A stretch of DNA of 64,000 nucleotides from Levilactobacillus tangyuanensis (GTDB taxonomy: Bacteria; Bacillota; Bacilli; Lactobacillales; Lactobacillaceae). Made by a program: the position numbers and the translations under genes. Each line of letters opens with the position of its first letter. Position 1 is the first letter of the stretch. The stretch lies in the NCBI RefSeq assembly GCF_003946545.1, contig NZ_RHOA01000003.1, positions 1-64,000 on the forward strand, written 5' to 3'. The notes beneath the pieces are model-generated. The model did no database searches. It was not told the DNA's origin and was given only the letters and a program-made list of their open reading frames with translations. This document shows, in pieces, positions 37,176 to 45,503 of this stretch.

Positions 37176-39689
37176 ATGGCAACCGAATCACTCAATCTAT
37201 TTGCGGGCGACGACGGCCACCAAGCGGATTACGTGGTGGGTTCCGTCAGTGCGGTTTTCTTTGCTAGCAATGATAGCTTTTATAAAGTGATGTTAGTCAA
37301 GGTTGCTGAGACCAGTCTCGATTGGCATGAGGATGAAATCGTGGTTACCGGGAACTTCGCGGATATAAAGGATGACGTGCAGTACCGCTTTACCGGTAAG
37401 CGCGTTGAGCACCCTAAGTATGGGGTGCAGTTCCAGGCTGATAATTATCAAAATGAAACCCCGACCTCTAAGGAGGGGTTGATTGCCTACCTCAGTGGGG
37501 ATGATTTTCCTGGCTTAGGCAAGAAGACGGCTACCAAGATTGTGACTGCTCTGGGGGCCGAGGCTATCGATAAAATTTTGGCCGACAGTTCGGTTTTAGC
37601 CCCACTTCATTTATCGAGCAAATTGTCGACAATGTTGGTTAGCCAGCTGCAGACTAATAATGGGATGGAACAGATCATCATTGGGCTCAATGGTTATGGC
37701 TTTGGGAGTAGTTTGGCGGCAGAGATTTACGCCCGTTACGAAGAGAAAACGCTAGACGTCATTCATGAGAATCCGTACCAGTTGGCGGAAGATATTCGCG
37801 GGGTGAGCTTCAAACGAGCCGATCAGATTGCCACCCAACTGGGGTACGCGGCCGATCGGCCGGAACGATTACAGGCCGGGCTACTACAAACGCTGACGGA
37901 TTTATCGGCGGCCAATGGGGATACCTATACAACGGCCAAGCCTCTGCTAGGTCAAACCCTCGCGCTGTTAGAAAACTCCCGGAATGTTGCCCTTGATCCC
38001 CAGATTTTGGCGGACCAACTGTTAACGCTGGCCAAACAACAGAAGGTGGTCGGTGACGACCAGCGGATTTACCTAAAGGGCCTATACGATGCCGAATGGC
38101 AGATTGCCGAGCACCTACAACGGCTGTTAAAGGCCCCAGATGAGCCGCTGAGCTTCTCCGATAAGGCCTTGACTAAGCAGTTACGGGTCGTTGAGAAACA
38201 ATTAGAAATCGATTATGATGACTCACAGATGGCGGCACTCAAGGCGGCCATTCAGGCGAGGGTGATGTTACTCACCGGGGGGCCCGGTACCGGGAAAACG
38301 ACAATTATCCGTGGTCTGGTGAACCTTTACGCTAAGGTTCACGATGTGTCGTTGGATATTAATTCATACAAGGATCAACCGTTTCCAATCTTGTTGGCGG
38401 CACCGACAGGTCGGGCGGCCAAGCGGATGAGTGAGACAACCAATCTTCCAGCCAGTACGATTCATCGATTGCTCGGCCTAACCGGGCGGGAGACCGATCT
38501 GGATGCGGCGGCGACCAATGATTTGGAAGGTGGGTTACTCATTGTCGATGAGGTTTCCATGGTCGATGTATATCTGATGAAGACCTTGCTCCGAGCCGTT
38601 CCGGTTGGGATGCAAGTGATCTTTGTGGGGGATAAAGATCAACTCCCATCGGTGGGACCTGGACAGGTCTTCCATGACTTGCTGGCCAGCGATCAGTTAC
38701 CGAAGATTCAACTCGAAACGATCTATCGTCAAGGGGATGGGTCATCGATTATTCCGTTGGCCCACGCCATTAAGGCGGGGACCCTGCCAGCCGACTTCAC
38801 GAAGAATCAACCGGACCGGTCGTTCTTCGCCTGTCATGCTGGTCAGGTGGCGACGGTCATCCAACAGGTGGTGCAGAAGGCCCACGCCAAGGGCTTCTCG
38901 GCCAGTGACATTCAGGTGCTGGCACCCATGTATCGGGGAGCCGCCGGGATCGACCGGTTAAATGAGATGTTGCAGGACATTCTGAATCCCCATGAAAATG
39001 ACCGGCAAAAGCAAGTAGAGTTTCGAAATCAAAAATTTCGGATTGGCGACAAGGTGCTGCACCTCGTTAACAGCCCAGAAAATAATGTCTTTAACGGTGA
39101 CATCGGGGTCATTACCGGGATTGATCTGGCTAGTGACAAGCACAACGATGTGAAGACGGACCAATTAACCATCGCCTTTGAACAGACTGAGGTCACTTAT
39201 TCTCGTCAAGATTGGATTCGATTAACCCTGGCCTATTGTATGTCGATTCATAAGTCGCAGGGGTCCGAATTTAAGCTGGTCATCCTGCCCATGGTTAGTC
39301 AATTTCAACGCATGCTTCAGCGTAACCTGCTCTATACCGCGGTGACGCGGGCGGCAGACATGTTGATTCTGGTTGGAGAACCGCAGGCCTTTGAGACCTG
39401 TGTGACCAATCTGTCCGTCAACCGGCGTACCACGCTCACCGGGCGGATTCAGAAGGTTCTGGCACCGGACGAACCGGCCAAAGAGGTGCCGGTTCCGGCA
39501 GCTCCCGCGACTGATACCGGTGACGCGATGGCAACGCCATCGGAAACTGAGCCTGTGACGCAGGACCCAGAACCGGTATCCGAGCCACATGATTATCGGT
39601 TGACGACGGCGTTGGTTTTGGCGGGGGCAATTGACCCCATGATTGGGATGCAGGGCGTCACGCCGGAACAATTTAGTCATTCGTCCTAA
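37176..39689 (+). CDS. recD2: ATP-dependent DNA helicase RecD2
   Basis: 837 residues. N-terminal OB/HhH region (FPGLGKKTATKIV and later GVSFKRADQIA), helicase domain with Walker A LLTGGPGTGKTTI (about 364-376), Walker B LLIVDEVSMVD, GDKDQLPSVGPG and motif VI YTAVTRA. SF1B 5'-3' helicase acting in replication-fork and repair processes without RecBC. C-terminal Pro/Thr-rich extension (about 780-820) seems variable. Confidence 0.95.
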   Translation: MATESLNLFAGDDGHQADYVVGSVSAVFFASNDSFYKVMLVKVAETSLDWHEDEIVVTGNFADIKDDVQYRFTGKRVEHPKYGVQFQADNYQNETPTSKEGLIAYLSGDDFPGLGKKTATKIVTALGAEAIDKILADSSVLAPLHLSSKLSTMLVSQLQTNNGMEQIIIGLNGYGFGSSLAAEIYARYEEKTLDVIHENPYQLAEDIRGVSFKRADQIATQLGYAADRPERLQAGLLQTLTDLSAANGDTYTTAKPLLGQTLALLENSRNVALDPQILADQLLTLAKQQKVVGDDQRIYLKGLYDAEWQIAEHLQRLLKAPDEPLSFSDKALTKQLRVVEKQLEIDYDDSQMAALKAAIQARVMLLTGGPGTGKTTIIRGLVNLYAKVHDVSLDINSYKDQPFPILLAAPTGRAAKRMSETTNLPASTIHRLLGLTGRETDLDAAATNDLEGGLLIVDEVSMVDVYLMKTLLRAVPVGMQVIFVGDKDQLPSVGPGQVFHDLLASDQLPKIQLETIYRQGDGSSIIPLAHAIKAGTLPADFTKNQPDRSFFACHAGQVATVIQQVVQKAHAKGFSASDIQVLAPMYRGAAGIDRLNEMLQDILNPHENDRQKQVEFRNQKFRIGDKVLHLVNSPENNVFNGDIGVITGIDLASDKHNDVKTDQLTIAFEQTEVTYSRQDWIRLTLAYCMSIHKSQGSEFKLVILPMVSQFQRMLQRNLLYTAVTRAADMLILVGEPQAFETCVTNLSVNRRTTLTGRIQKVLAPDEPAKEVPVPAAPATDTGDAMATPSETEPVTQDPEPVSEPHDYRLTTALVLAGAIDPMIGMQGVTPEQFSHSS

Positions 39690-39705
39690 TTTGGTCGCGT
39701 GAGCG

Positions 39706-39734
39706 TTGCGTTTCGTAGCAAAGATTGCGATAAT
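39706..39734 (+). promoter_or_regulatory. Promoter of prs paralogue
   Basis: TTGCGT (39706-39711), 17-bp spacer, extended -10 TGC-GATAAT (39726-39734). Confidence 0.65.
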
Positions 39735-39783
39735 AAAGACAGAAAAATATTAACGATTGTGGATAGTCCACTGGGAGGCTGTT

Positions 39784-40767
39784 ATGGAAAACGTCGAAGC
39801 TGGCAATATGAAAGTTTTTGCTCTGAATTCTAATCGACCGTTGGCAGAAAAAATTGCTAAGGCTGCTGGGGTTGAATTGGGTAAAGCGACGATTAATCAC
39901 TTTAGCGACGGTGAAATTCAAATTAGTATTGATGAAAGCATTCGGGGCGACGAACTCTTCTTGATTCAATCAGTCTCGGATCCGGTCAACACCAATCTGA
40001 TGGAATTATTGATCATGGTGGATGCAGCACGCCGAGCTAGTGCTGCGAAGATTAACGTGGTGATTCCTTACTACGGTTACTCACGGGCTGACCGTAAAGC
40101 CCGGGCCCGTGAACCCATTACGGCCAAGTTGATTGCCTCATTGATGCAAATGGACGGGGTCGATCGGGTGATCGCTTTAGACCTGCATGCCGCCCAACTT
40201 CAAGGATTCTTTGACATTCCCGTGGACCATTTACAAAGTGACCAGCTGTTGATCAGCTACTTTGAAAAGAATCCTAACTTGGCGAATGAAGACATCGTTG
40301 TCGTCGCACCCGATCATGCGGGTGTCAGTCGGGCCCGTCGCCTGGCCGAGTTACTGCGGGCACCTATCGCCATTGTGGACAACCGAAGCGATACTGAAAA
40401 TGTCGCGCAACCGGAAGCCGTGATTGGGGATGTTCGGGGCAAGCATGCCATCCTCGTTGATGACATTATTGATACCGCGATTCGGATCACCGTTTCGGCG
40501 GACGCCCTGAAGAATGCCGGGGCAGCGGATGTCTATGCCTGTGCCACGCATGCCGTTCTCTCTGGTGATGCCACGCAACGGATTAACGACTCCGTGTTGA
40601 AGAAGGTCGTGATTACGGACTCGATTCAGTTGCCCGAAGATAAACAATCCGATAAATTCGTGATTGAATCCGTGGGTGAACTGTTTGGCAATGCCATCGA
40701 CCTGATTTACCATGACCAACCAGTCGATAAGCTGTTTGGACGAGTTCCTCACCGTCAAGGACAATAA
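39784..40767 (+). CDS. prs2: Ribose-phosphate pyrophosphokinase paralogue (divergent)
   Basis: 327 residues from ATG 39784, with GGGAGG upstream. Two phosphoribosyltransferase-fold halves; [44 protein letters not shown] and [20 protein letters not shown] are well conserved. The flexible catalytic loop, normally DKRR, reads D199-N-R-S202, losing the Lys and one Arg. The ribose-phosphate loop DDIIDTAGTI reads [10 protein letters not shown] (226-235). Known as a second Prs in Lactobacillales (recall). It may be a regulatory or weak PRPP synthetase rather than the main enzyme. Confidence 0.85.
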   Translation: MENVEAGNMKVFALNSNRPLAEKIAKAAGVELGKATINHFSDGEIQISIDESIRGDELFLIQSVSDPVNTNLMELLIMVDAARRASAAKINVVIPYYGYSRADRKARAREPITAKLIASLMQMDGVDRVIALDLHAAQLQGFFDIPVDHLQSDQLLISYFEKNPNLANEDIVVVAPDHAGVSRARRLAELLRAPIAIVDNRSDTENVAQPEAVIGDVRGKHAILVDDIIDTAIRITVSADALKNAGAADVYACATHAVLSGDATQRINDSVLKKVVITDSIQLPEDKQSDKFVIESVGELFGNAIDLIYHDQPVDKLFGRVPHRQGQ

Positions 40768-40776
40768 GAGTGACTG

Positions 40777-40808
40777 AGAGCTGACCTGGAAAGGTTGGCT
40801 CTTTTTTA
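40777..40808 (+). terminator. Terminator after prs2
   Basis: AGAGCTGACC pairs with GGTTGGCTCT (two G-U pairs) around TGGAAA, then TTTTTT. Confidence 0.85.
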
Positions 40809-40832
40809 TTGGGTTGACAAGTCACCCCAAAG

Positions 40833-40856
40833 TTTTCAGGATAGATTTCCTGAAAA
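40833..40856. repeat. Inverted repeat upstream of murQ
   Basis: Perfect 9-bp arms TTTTCAGGA (40833-40841) and TCCTGAAAA (40848-40856) with a 6-bp centre. No U-tract, so an operator rather than a terminator is more likely. It lies about 80 bp upstream of the murQ promoter. Confidence 0.5.
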
Positions 40857-40932
40857 TAGGATGTGGGTCGATGTTATCTTTGAAATTAAGAAACGAAAAT
40901 AAATCTAATTTGGTCTTTTAAAGAAAACACGA

Positions 40933-40961
40933 TTGAAATTATTCATGAAAGATGGTATACC
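40933..40961 (+). promoter_or_regulatory. Promoter of murQ
   Basis: TTGAAA (40933-40938), 17-bp spacer, extended -10 TGG-TATACC (40953-40961). Confidence 0.7.
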
Positions 40962-41024
40962 TAGAGTAGACTCAATGAAAGCGAATACATAGCATGCATG
41001 AAATGGAAGTTGGAGGCCGACATT

Positions 41025-41933
41025 ATGCAATTTGAAGACTTACTAACAGAACAGCGCAATCATCGGTCAATGCACATTGACCGTGAATCAACGCTTGAGA
41101 TGGTCGCGACCATTAATCGTGAGGACCACCGCGTTGCCCGGGCGGTTCAGAAACAGTTACCCCAGATAGCTGCGGCGATTGATGCCGCGTTCCCACTGTT
41201 TGATGAGGGCGGGCGCTTGATTTATGTCGGGGCCGGGACTTCCGGTCGACTGGGGGTCATCGATGCGACGGAGCTACAACCAACCTATGGTTTAACTTCG
41301 GACCAAACCTTTGGCTTAATTGCCGGGGGGCAATCCGCGTTAACCGAAACGGTTCAATCCGCCGAAGACTCGGTTGAGTTGGCCCACGAGGATATGACTG
41401 CCGTTCATTTGACGGATAAGGATATTGTTGTGGCAAGTGCTGCTTCTGGGCAAACGCCGTATACGTTGGCGGCCTTAAGATTTGCGCAGGAGCAAGGGGC
41501 CATCGGCGTTGGCTTCTCTTGTATCGAGGGCAGTCCGTTAGCCGAATTGGCGGACTATCCAATAACGCCCGTAGTGGGGCCCGAAATTATTACGGGGGCC
41601 ACGTTGCTAAAGGCTGGTACTGCCGAAAAGATGGTCCTGAACATGTTGTCAACCGGGATCATGATCAAGTCAGGGAAGGTTTACCAGAACCTGATGATTA
41701 ATGTGGTGCCAACGAACGGTAAGACCTTTGAACGGGCCAAGAAGATTATCGCCGAGGCGACTCAGACCTCGACCTTGGCAGCAGAACGAGCACTCGACCG
41801 GGCGGGCAACAATGTCCCATTAGCGATCGTGTTGATTGAGACGAAGGGCACCATTGCTGAGGCTAAGGAGCTCTTAGCGGCCACCAATGGTCACGTTTCA
41901 CAAGCGGTTAAGCTGAGTGACTCTCGGCATTAG
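41025..41933 (+). CDS. murQ: N-acetylmuramic acid 6-phosphate etherase MurQ
   Basis: 302 residues from ATG 41025, with GGAGG 8 nt upstream. SIS-domain enzyme: GGRLIYVGAGTSGRLGVIDATELQPTYG, AGGQSALTETVQSAEDS, GFSCIEGSPLAELADYPITPVVGPEIITGATLLKAGTAEKMVLNMLST. Cleaves the lactyl ether of MurNAc-6-P to GlcNAc-6-P in peptidoglycan recovery. No PTS or NagZ gene adjoins it; an internal NlpC/P60 hydrolase at 47668 might contribute to the same pathway. Confidence 0.95.
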   Translation: MQFEDLLTEQRNHRSMHIDRESTLEMVATINREDHRVARAVQKQLPQIAAAIDAAFPLFDEGGRLIYVGAGTSGRLGVIDATELQPTYGLTSDQTFGLIAGGQSALTETVQSAEDSVELAHEDMTAVHLTDKDIVVASAASGQTPYTLAALRFAQEQGAIGVGFSCIEGSPLAELADYPITPVVGPEIITGATLLKAGTAEKMVLNMLSTGIMIKSGKVYQNLMINVVPTNGKTFERAKKIIAEATQTSTLAAERALDRAGNNVPLAIVLIETKGTIAEAKELLAATNGHVSQAVKLSDSRH

Positions 41934-41945
41934 CCAGCGGATAAC

Positions 41946-41974
41946 TTGACTGGTCCACACCAATTTCTTATACT
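41946..41974 (+). promoter_or_regulatory. Promoter of aldo-keto reductase gene
   Basis: TTGACT (41946-41951), 17-bp spacer, TATACT (41969-41974). The spacer holds TGGTCCACACCA (41951-41962), a 4-4-4 inverted repeat similar to GntR/HutC operators. Confidence 0.75.
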
Positions 41975-42008
41975 TACCTGTAGGCATAAGAGAAAGGGAT
42001 GTGGCGTC

Positions 42009-43004
42009 ATGTATCTTGCAAATGAACATCGATATGATAAAATGCCGGTACGGCGGGCGGGTAACACCGGCTTCCAGCTACCGGCTATTTCTTTTGGAAT
42101 GTGGCATAGTTTTGGCGAACAGGCCAACTATGCCGATGCGCGCGACGTCATTTTGGCGGCGTTTGACGCAGGCATTTTTAGTTTTGACCTGGCGGCTAAC
42201 TACGGTCCAGGGTCCTACGCAGCAGAAAGTTTATTTGGACAGGTCTATGCCCATGAATTGAAGCCCTATCGTGACGAGCTGGTGATTAGTAGTAAGGCCG
42301 GTTATCACATGTGGCCAGGGCCTTATGGGCAGATGAGCTCGAGAAAGACCTTGATGGCATCGTTGGACCGTTCCCTGCAAGCCATGGGGTTAGATTACGT
42401 CGACATCTTTTATAGTCATCGGTTTGATCCGGATACAAATCCGGAAGAAACGGCGGTGGCATTAAACGACTTGGTTCGCCAAGGGAAGACCCTTTACGTG
42501 GGGATCTCGAATTACACGGCAGAGCAATCCTTGGCCATGATCAAAATTTTTAAGGAATTGCACACGCCGTTTGTGGTTGACCAGGTCTCGTATAACCTAT
42601 TGAATCAGTCCGCGGCCGATGACGGTTTATTTGACCGTTTACGGGAAAATAACGCCGGGGTTGTGGCCTATGGTCCGCTGGCCGAAGGCTTACTGACGGA
42701 TAAGTATCTGGATGGTCTTCCTGAAGATGTTAATATTCATTGGTCAAACCAATCCTTGCTCGATGGTCAGGATGGTCGGCAACGAATGGTTGCTAAGCTC
42801 CAGGCGCTGAATGAGGTTGCCAAGAGTCGGGGGCAAAAGCTGGCCGACATGGCTTTGGCCTGGTTACTTCACGATCCCGTGGTCACGAGTGTGATTACCG
42901 GGGCTTCACGCCCAGAACACCTGAAGGAAAATATTCAGGCGGTGCAACAACTAGATTTTGATGACGAACAATTGGCAAAAATCGACAAAATCCTAAAGGC
43001 GTAA
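42009..43004 (+). CDS. Aldo-keto reductase, YghZ type
   Basis: 331 residues from ATG 42009, with AAAGGGA 9 nt upstream. TIM-barrel AKR14-like protein: catalytic Tyr in DLAANYGPGSYAAESLFG, Lys in VISSKAGYHMWPGPYG, His in DIFYSHRFDP; NADPH-binding end SVITGASRPEHLKENIQAV. YghZ-type enzymes reduce L-glyceraldehyde 3-phosphate and methylglyoxal. Own promoter and terminator; monocistronic. Confidence 0.9.
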   Translation: MYLANEHRYDKMPVRRAGNTGFQLPAISFGMWHSFGEQANYADARDVILAAFDAGIFSFDLAANYGPGSYAAESLFGQVYAHELKPYRDELVISSKAGYHMWPGPYGQMSSRKTLMASLDRSLQAMGLDYVDIFYSHRFDPDTNPEETAVALNDLVRQGKTLYVGISNYTAEQSLAMIKIFKELHTPFVVDQVSYNLLNQSAADDGLFDRLRENNAGVVAYGPLAEGLLTDKYLDGLPEDVNIHWSNQSLLDGQDGRQRMVAKLQALNEVAKSRGQKLADMALAWLLHDPVVTSVITGASRPEHLKENIQAVQQLDFDDEQLAKIDKILKA

Positions 43005-43014
43005 GCCGTTTGGC

Positions 43015-43053
43015 GGCCTGTCGCAGGTGTCGTTCTGCGGGAGGCCTTTTTAT
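43015..43053 (+). terminator. Terminator after aldo-keto reductase
   Basis: GGCCT-GTCGCAG pairs with CTGCG-GGAGGCC with an internal mismatch, then TTTTT. Confidence 0.75.
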
Positions 43054-43070
43054 TTTGTCGAAAATCCCGG

Positions 43071-43097
43071 TTGCAAATCTCTATGATGGGGTATAAT
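43071..43097 (+). promoter_or_regulatory. Possible promoter of LacI-family gene
   Basis: TTGCAA (43071-43076), a short 15-bp spacer and consensus TATAAT (43092-43097). Confidence 0.45.
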
Positions 43098-43130
43098 AGT
43101 GAATAGGAATAAATGACTGTGGAGGGTACT

Positions 43131-44144
43131 ATGACACGCAAAGTAACGATTCGAGATCTCGCAGAAGCAGCAGGCGTTTCGGTGACAACAGTTTCACAGA
43201 TCTTAAATGGTAAGGGTGAACGCTTTAGTCTGGATACGCGGCGACGGGTTCATCAATTGCAAGAAGAGATGGGCTACGTGCCGGACTTCAATGCGCGGAA
43301 CCTGATTATGAAATCCGCCCAGACCATCGGCGTGCTGGTGCCTAATCTGGGGAACCCTTTCTTTAGTATGTTTATTCGCGGTGTTCAAGAGACGAGTCGG
43401 GAACGCCATTTTATTCCGCTGATCTTTGGCGCCAATCATGATGAAGAGCTCGAGGGATACTATCTCCAGGAGTTGATTAAGCGGGCAGTGGATGGCTTAA
43501 TCATTGCCAGTGCATCGATTACTGGGGAAGCCATCGACAACATTTTAAAAAAGAATGGGATTCCTTATCTGTTGATCGACCAAAATGGTGGTCCTAGTCT
43601 GGACCGAATTCACGTGGATGATGAACAGGGGGGTCAATTAGCGGCGAACCACCTGTTGTACCTGGGTCACCGCAAACTGGCGGTTGTTATGCCCGACAAA
43701 CCTACACAAAACCTGGTTATCCGGTTGAATGGATTCAAGGAAAAACTGGCTGCGTCAGGCGTCGATTTGCCGGATGAGGCCATCATTCATTCACCAATGA
43801 CCAAGTTGGGGGGCTACCAGGCCACCGATGCGGTCTTGAATCAACATCCTACCGCTGTTTTTGCCATCAATGATGAAACCGCGCTCGGATTGATTCGGGG
43901 ACTTCACGAGAAGGGCCTTAATGTGCCGAATGACATTTCCGTCCTGGGCTATGATGACATTGACCTGGATGAATACGTGGTTCCTAAGCTAAGTAGTATC
44001 CACCAACCGATGGTGACGATGGGCCAACAGGCCACCGAGATGCTGATCAACCGAATTCAGGATCAGCATCAGGCGGCACAGAGCTTGGCATTGCCGGTAA
44101 CCCTGCGTCAACGGGAGAGTACGAGTCCAATTAAAAAAGTTTAG
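43131..44144 (+). CDS. rbsR: LacI family repressor (probable RbsR)
   Basis: 337 residues from ATG 43131, with GGAGGG upstream. N-terminal helix-turn-helix VTIRDLAEAAGVSVTTVSQILNGKG and hinge NARNLIMKSAQTIGVLVPNL, then a periplasmic-binding-protein fold ending in ISVLGYDDIDLDEYVVPKLSSI. The ribokinase gene follows 127 bases later, with a perfect LacI-type palindrome between, so it is probably the ribose repressor. The sugar is inferred from the neighbour only. Confidence 0.85.
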   Translation: MTRKVTIRDLAEAAGVSVTTVSQILNGKGERFSLDTRRRVHQLQEEMGYVPDFNARNLIMKSAQTIGVLVPNLGNPFFSMFIRGVQETSRERHFIPLIFGANHDEELEGYYLQELIKRAVDGLIIASASITGEAIDNILKKNGIPYLLIDQNGGPSLDRIHVDDEQGGQLAANHLLYLGHRKLAVVMPDKPTQNLVIRLNGFKEKLAASGVDLPDEAIIHSPMTKLGGYQATDAVLNQHPTAVFAINDETALGLIRGLHEKGLNVPNDISVLGYDDIDLDEYVVPKLSSIHQPMVTMGQQATEMLINRIQDQHQAAQSLALPVTLRQRESTSPIKKV

Positions 44145-44151
44145 ATGGGGC

Positions 44152-44180
44152 TTGTAAGCCTTTTCGAAAAATGATACGCT
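44152..44180 (+). promoter_or_regulatory. Promoter of ribokinase gene
   Basis: TTGTAA (44152-44157), 17-bp spacer, TACGCT (44175-44180) preceded by TGA (extended -10). A cre-like TGAAAAACGGTTGCC follows at 44188-44202. Confidence 0.5.
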
Positions 44181-44220
44181 AGAGCAATGAAAAACGGTTG
44201 CCTCGGTGTGTCAATACAAG

Positions 44221-44234
44221 GTAAAACGTTTTAC
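44221..44234. promoter_or_regulatory. LacI-type operator (RbsR site)
   Basis: GTAAAACGTTTTAC, a perfect 14-bp palindrome centred on CG, the typical LacI-family operator form. It lies between the predicted transcription start and the rbsK ribosome site, where a bound repressor would block elongation. Confidence 0.75.
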
Positions 44235-44271
44235 GAATAACCAAAAACCGGTTAAGGAGTGAAGGTTAATC

Positions 44272-45192
44272 ATGTCAAACAAAGTAACGGTGCTGGGTAG
44301 TTTAAACGTGGACACGACATTACGCGTGGCGCGGATGCCACAACCTGGTGAAACGCTGTCAACTGAAAATAAAACCAGTGCTGCAGGGGGTAAAGGGGCA
44401 AACCAAGCTGTTGCCGCTGCCCGTTCCGGTGCTGACACTAGCTTTATTGGTAAGGTCGGGAATGATGATGCCGGCCGGTTCATGGTCGAATCATTAAAGA
44501 ATGACCAAATCGATACCAGTGCGATCATTACGGACCCCGTTGTTGGGACTGGCTCTGCCTTCATTCTCTTAGATGAAGCCGGTCAGAACAGTATCTTGGT
44601 CTATGGCGGATCTAACCAGCAGTTAGAGGCTGATGAGGTCACTGCTCGTGAGGATGAAATTGCCAAGGCAGATATCCTGATTGCCCAATTCGAAACGCCA
44701 CAGGCGGCCACTCTGGCAGCCTTTACGGTGGCTAAGCAACACAATGTCATCACGATCTTGAATCCAGCACCAGCTGCCGAAATGGATCCGGCAATCCTGA
44801 AGGTCACGGACTTAGTGGTTCCTAATGAGACGGAAAGTGCTGAACTGACCGGGATTGAAGTGACCGATGAGGCCTCGATGGATGCTAATGCCAAGAAGTT
44901 CAAGGAACTCGGCGTTAAGAACCTGATTATCACGGTTGGGAGTAAAGGGGCGTACTACGCCACCGAAAAACAATCTGGCTTTGTTCCAGCGTTTAAGGTT
45001 AAGGCTGTGGATACGACGGCGGCTGGCGATACCTTCATTGGTGCGCTAAGCTCCCAATTAAAGGCAGACTTCAGCAACATCGTTGAAGCGTTAACCTTTG
45101 CTCAGCGGGCCAGCTCATTGACGGTACAGGGGTTGGGTGCCATGCCATCAATTCCAACGTACGATCAGATCAAAGCGGCTAGCGAAAAATAA
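44272..45192 (+). CDS. rbsK: Ribokinase
   Basis: 306 residues. PfkB fold: GSLNVDTTLRVARMPQPGET, AAGGKGANQAVAAARSG (N-terminal signature) and DTTAAGDTFIGAL with the catalytic Asp near the end. Phosphorylates D-ribose at O5. No rbsD or ribose transporter adjoins it, so ribose must enter or arise elsewhere. AAGGAG upstream of ATG. Transketolase next door would handle the pentose phosphate formed. Confidence 0.93.
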   Translation: MSNKVTVLGSLNVDTTLRVARMPQPGETLSTENKTSAAGGKGANQAVAAARSGADTSFIGKVGNDDAGRFMVESLKNDQIDTSAIITDPVVGTGSAFILLDEAGQNSILVYGGSNQQLEADEVTAREDEIAKADILIAQFETPQAATLAAFTVAKQHNVITILNPAPAAEMDPAILKVTDLVVPNETESAELTGIEVTDEASMDANAKKFKELGVKNLIITVGSKGAYYATEKQSGFVPAFKVKAVDTTAAGDTFIGALSSQLKADFSNIVEALTFAQRASSLTVQGLGAMPSIPTYDQIKAASEK

Positions 45193-45218
45193 TTTTCAGA
45201 AAGCTTCTTCAAAAAAAA

Positions 45219-45259
45219 CAATCTTTTCGAATTTTTTCGGAAAAGATTGCTTTTTTTTT
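45219..45259 (+). terminator. Terminator after rbsK
   Basis: CAATCTTTTC pairs perfectly with GAAAAGATTG (10 bp, 11-nt loop), then nine T. Confidence 0.9.
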
Positions 45260-45270
45260 GCTTATTTTGA

Positions 45271-45280
45271 CAACCGGTTG
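45271..45280. promoter_or_regulatory. CAACCGGTTG palindrome upstream of tkt
   Basis: A perfect 10-bp palindrome in the 311-base gap between rbsK and tkt, embedded in TGACAACCGGTTGCAACT (45268-45285), which resembles a catabolite-response or LacI-type element. About 90 bp upstream of the tkt promoter. The rest of the gap holds the rbsK terminator and the tkt promoter and leader. Confidence 0.4.
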
Positions 45281-45362
45281 CAACTCAACAAAATCGGTAT
45301 ATTAGACGTACGGCAGCTGTTCTAACAAACAATCGCCGCCGTTAAAGCAATCTATTGAGGGG

Positions 45363-45391
45363 TTGCAAAAAATAAAAGCAATTGGTATAGT
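45363..45391 (+). promoter_or_regulatory. Promoter of transketolase gene
   Basis: TTGCAA (45363-45368), 17-bp spacer, extended -10 TGG-TATAGT (45383-45391). The leader is about 105 nt; it includes a 22-codon ATG ORF (45430-45498) without a good ribosome site. Confidence 0.75.
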
Positions 45392-45503
45392 TAGAAAAGT
45401 CGATGAGTGATGTCGATTCTACCGGTAAAATGAACACAAATAAACCATCAACCATAAACGGTGGCCGACAAAGGTCTGGCCAAAATAAGCGAGGTTAATT
45501 GAG

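Noticed and set aside
45430-45498. 22-codon ATG ORF in the tkt leader
   Set aside because: No recognisable ribosome site; composition does not suggest a leader peptide.
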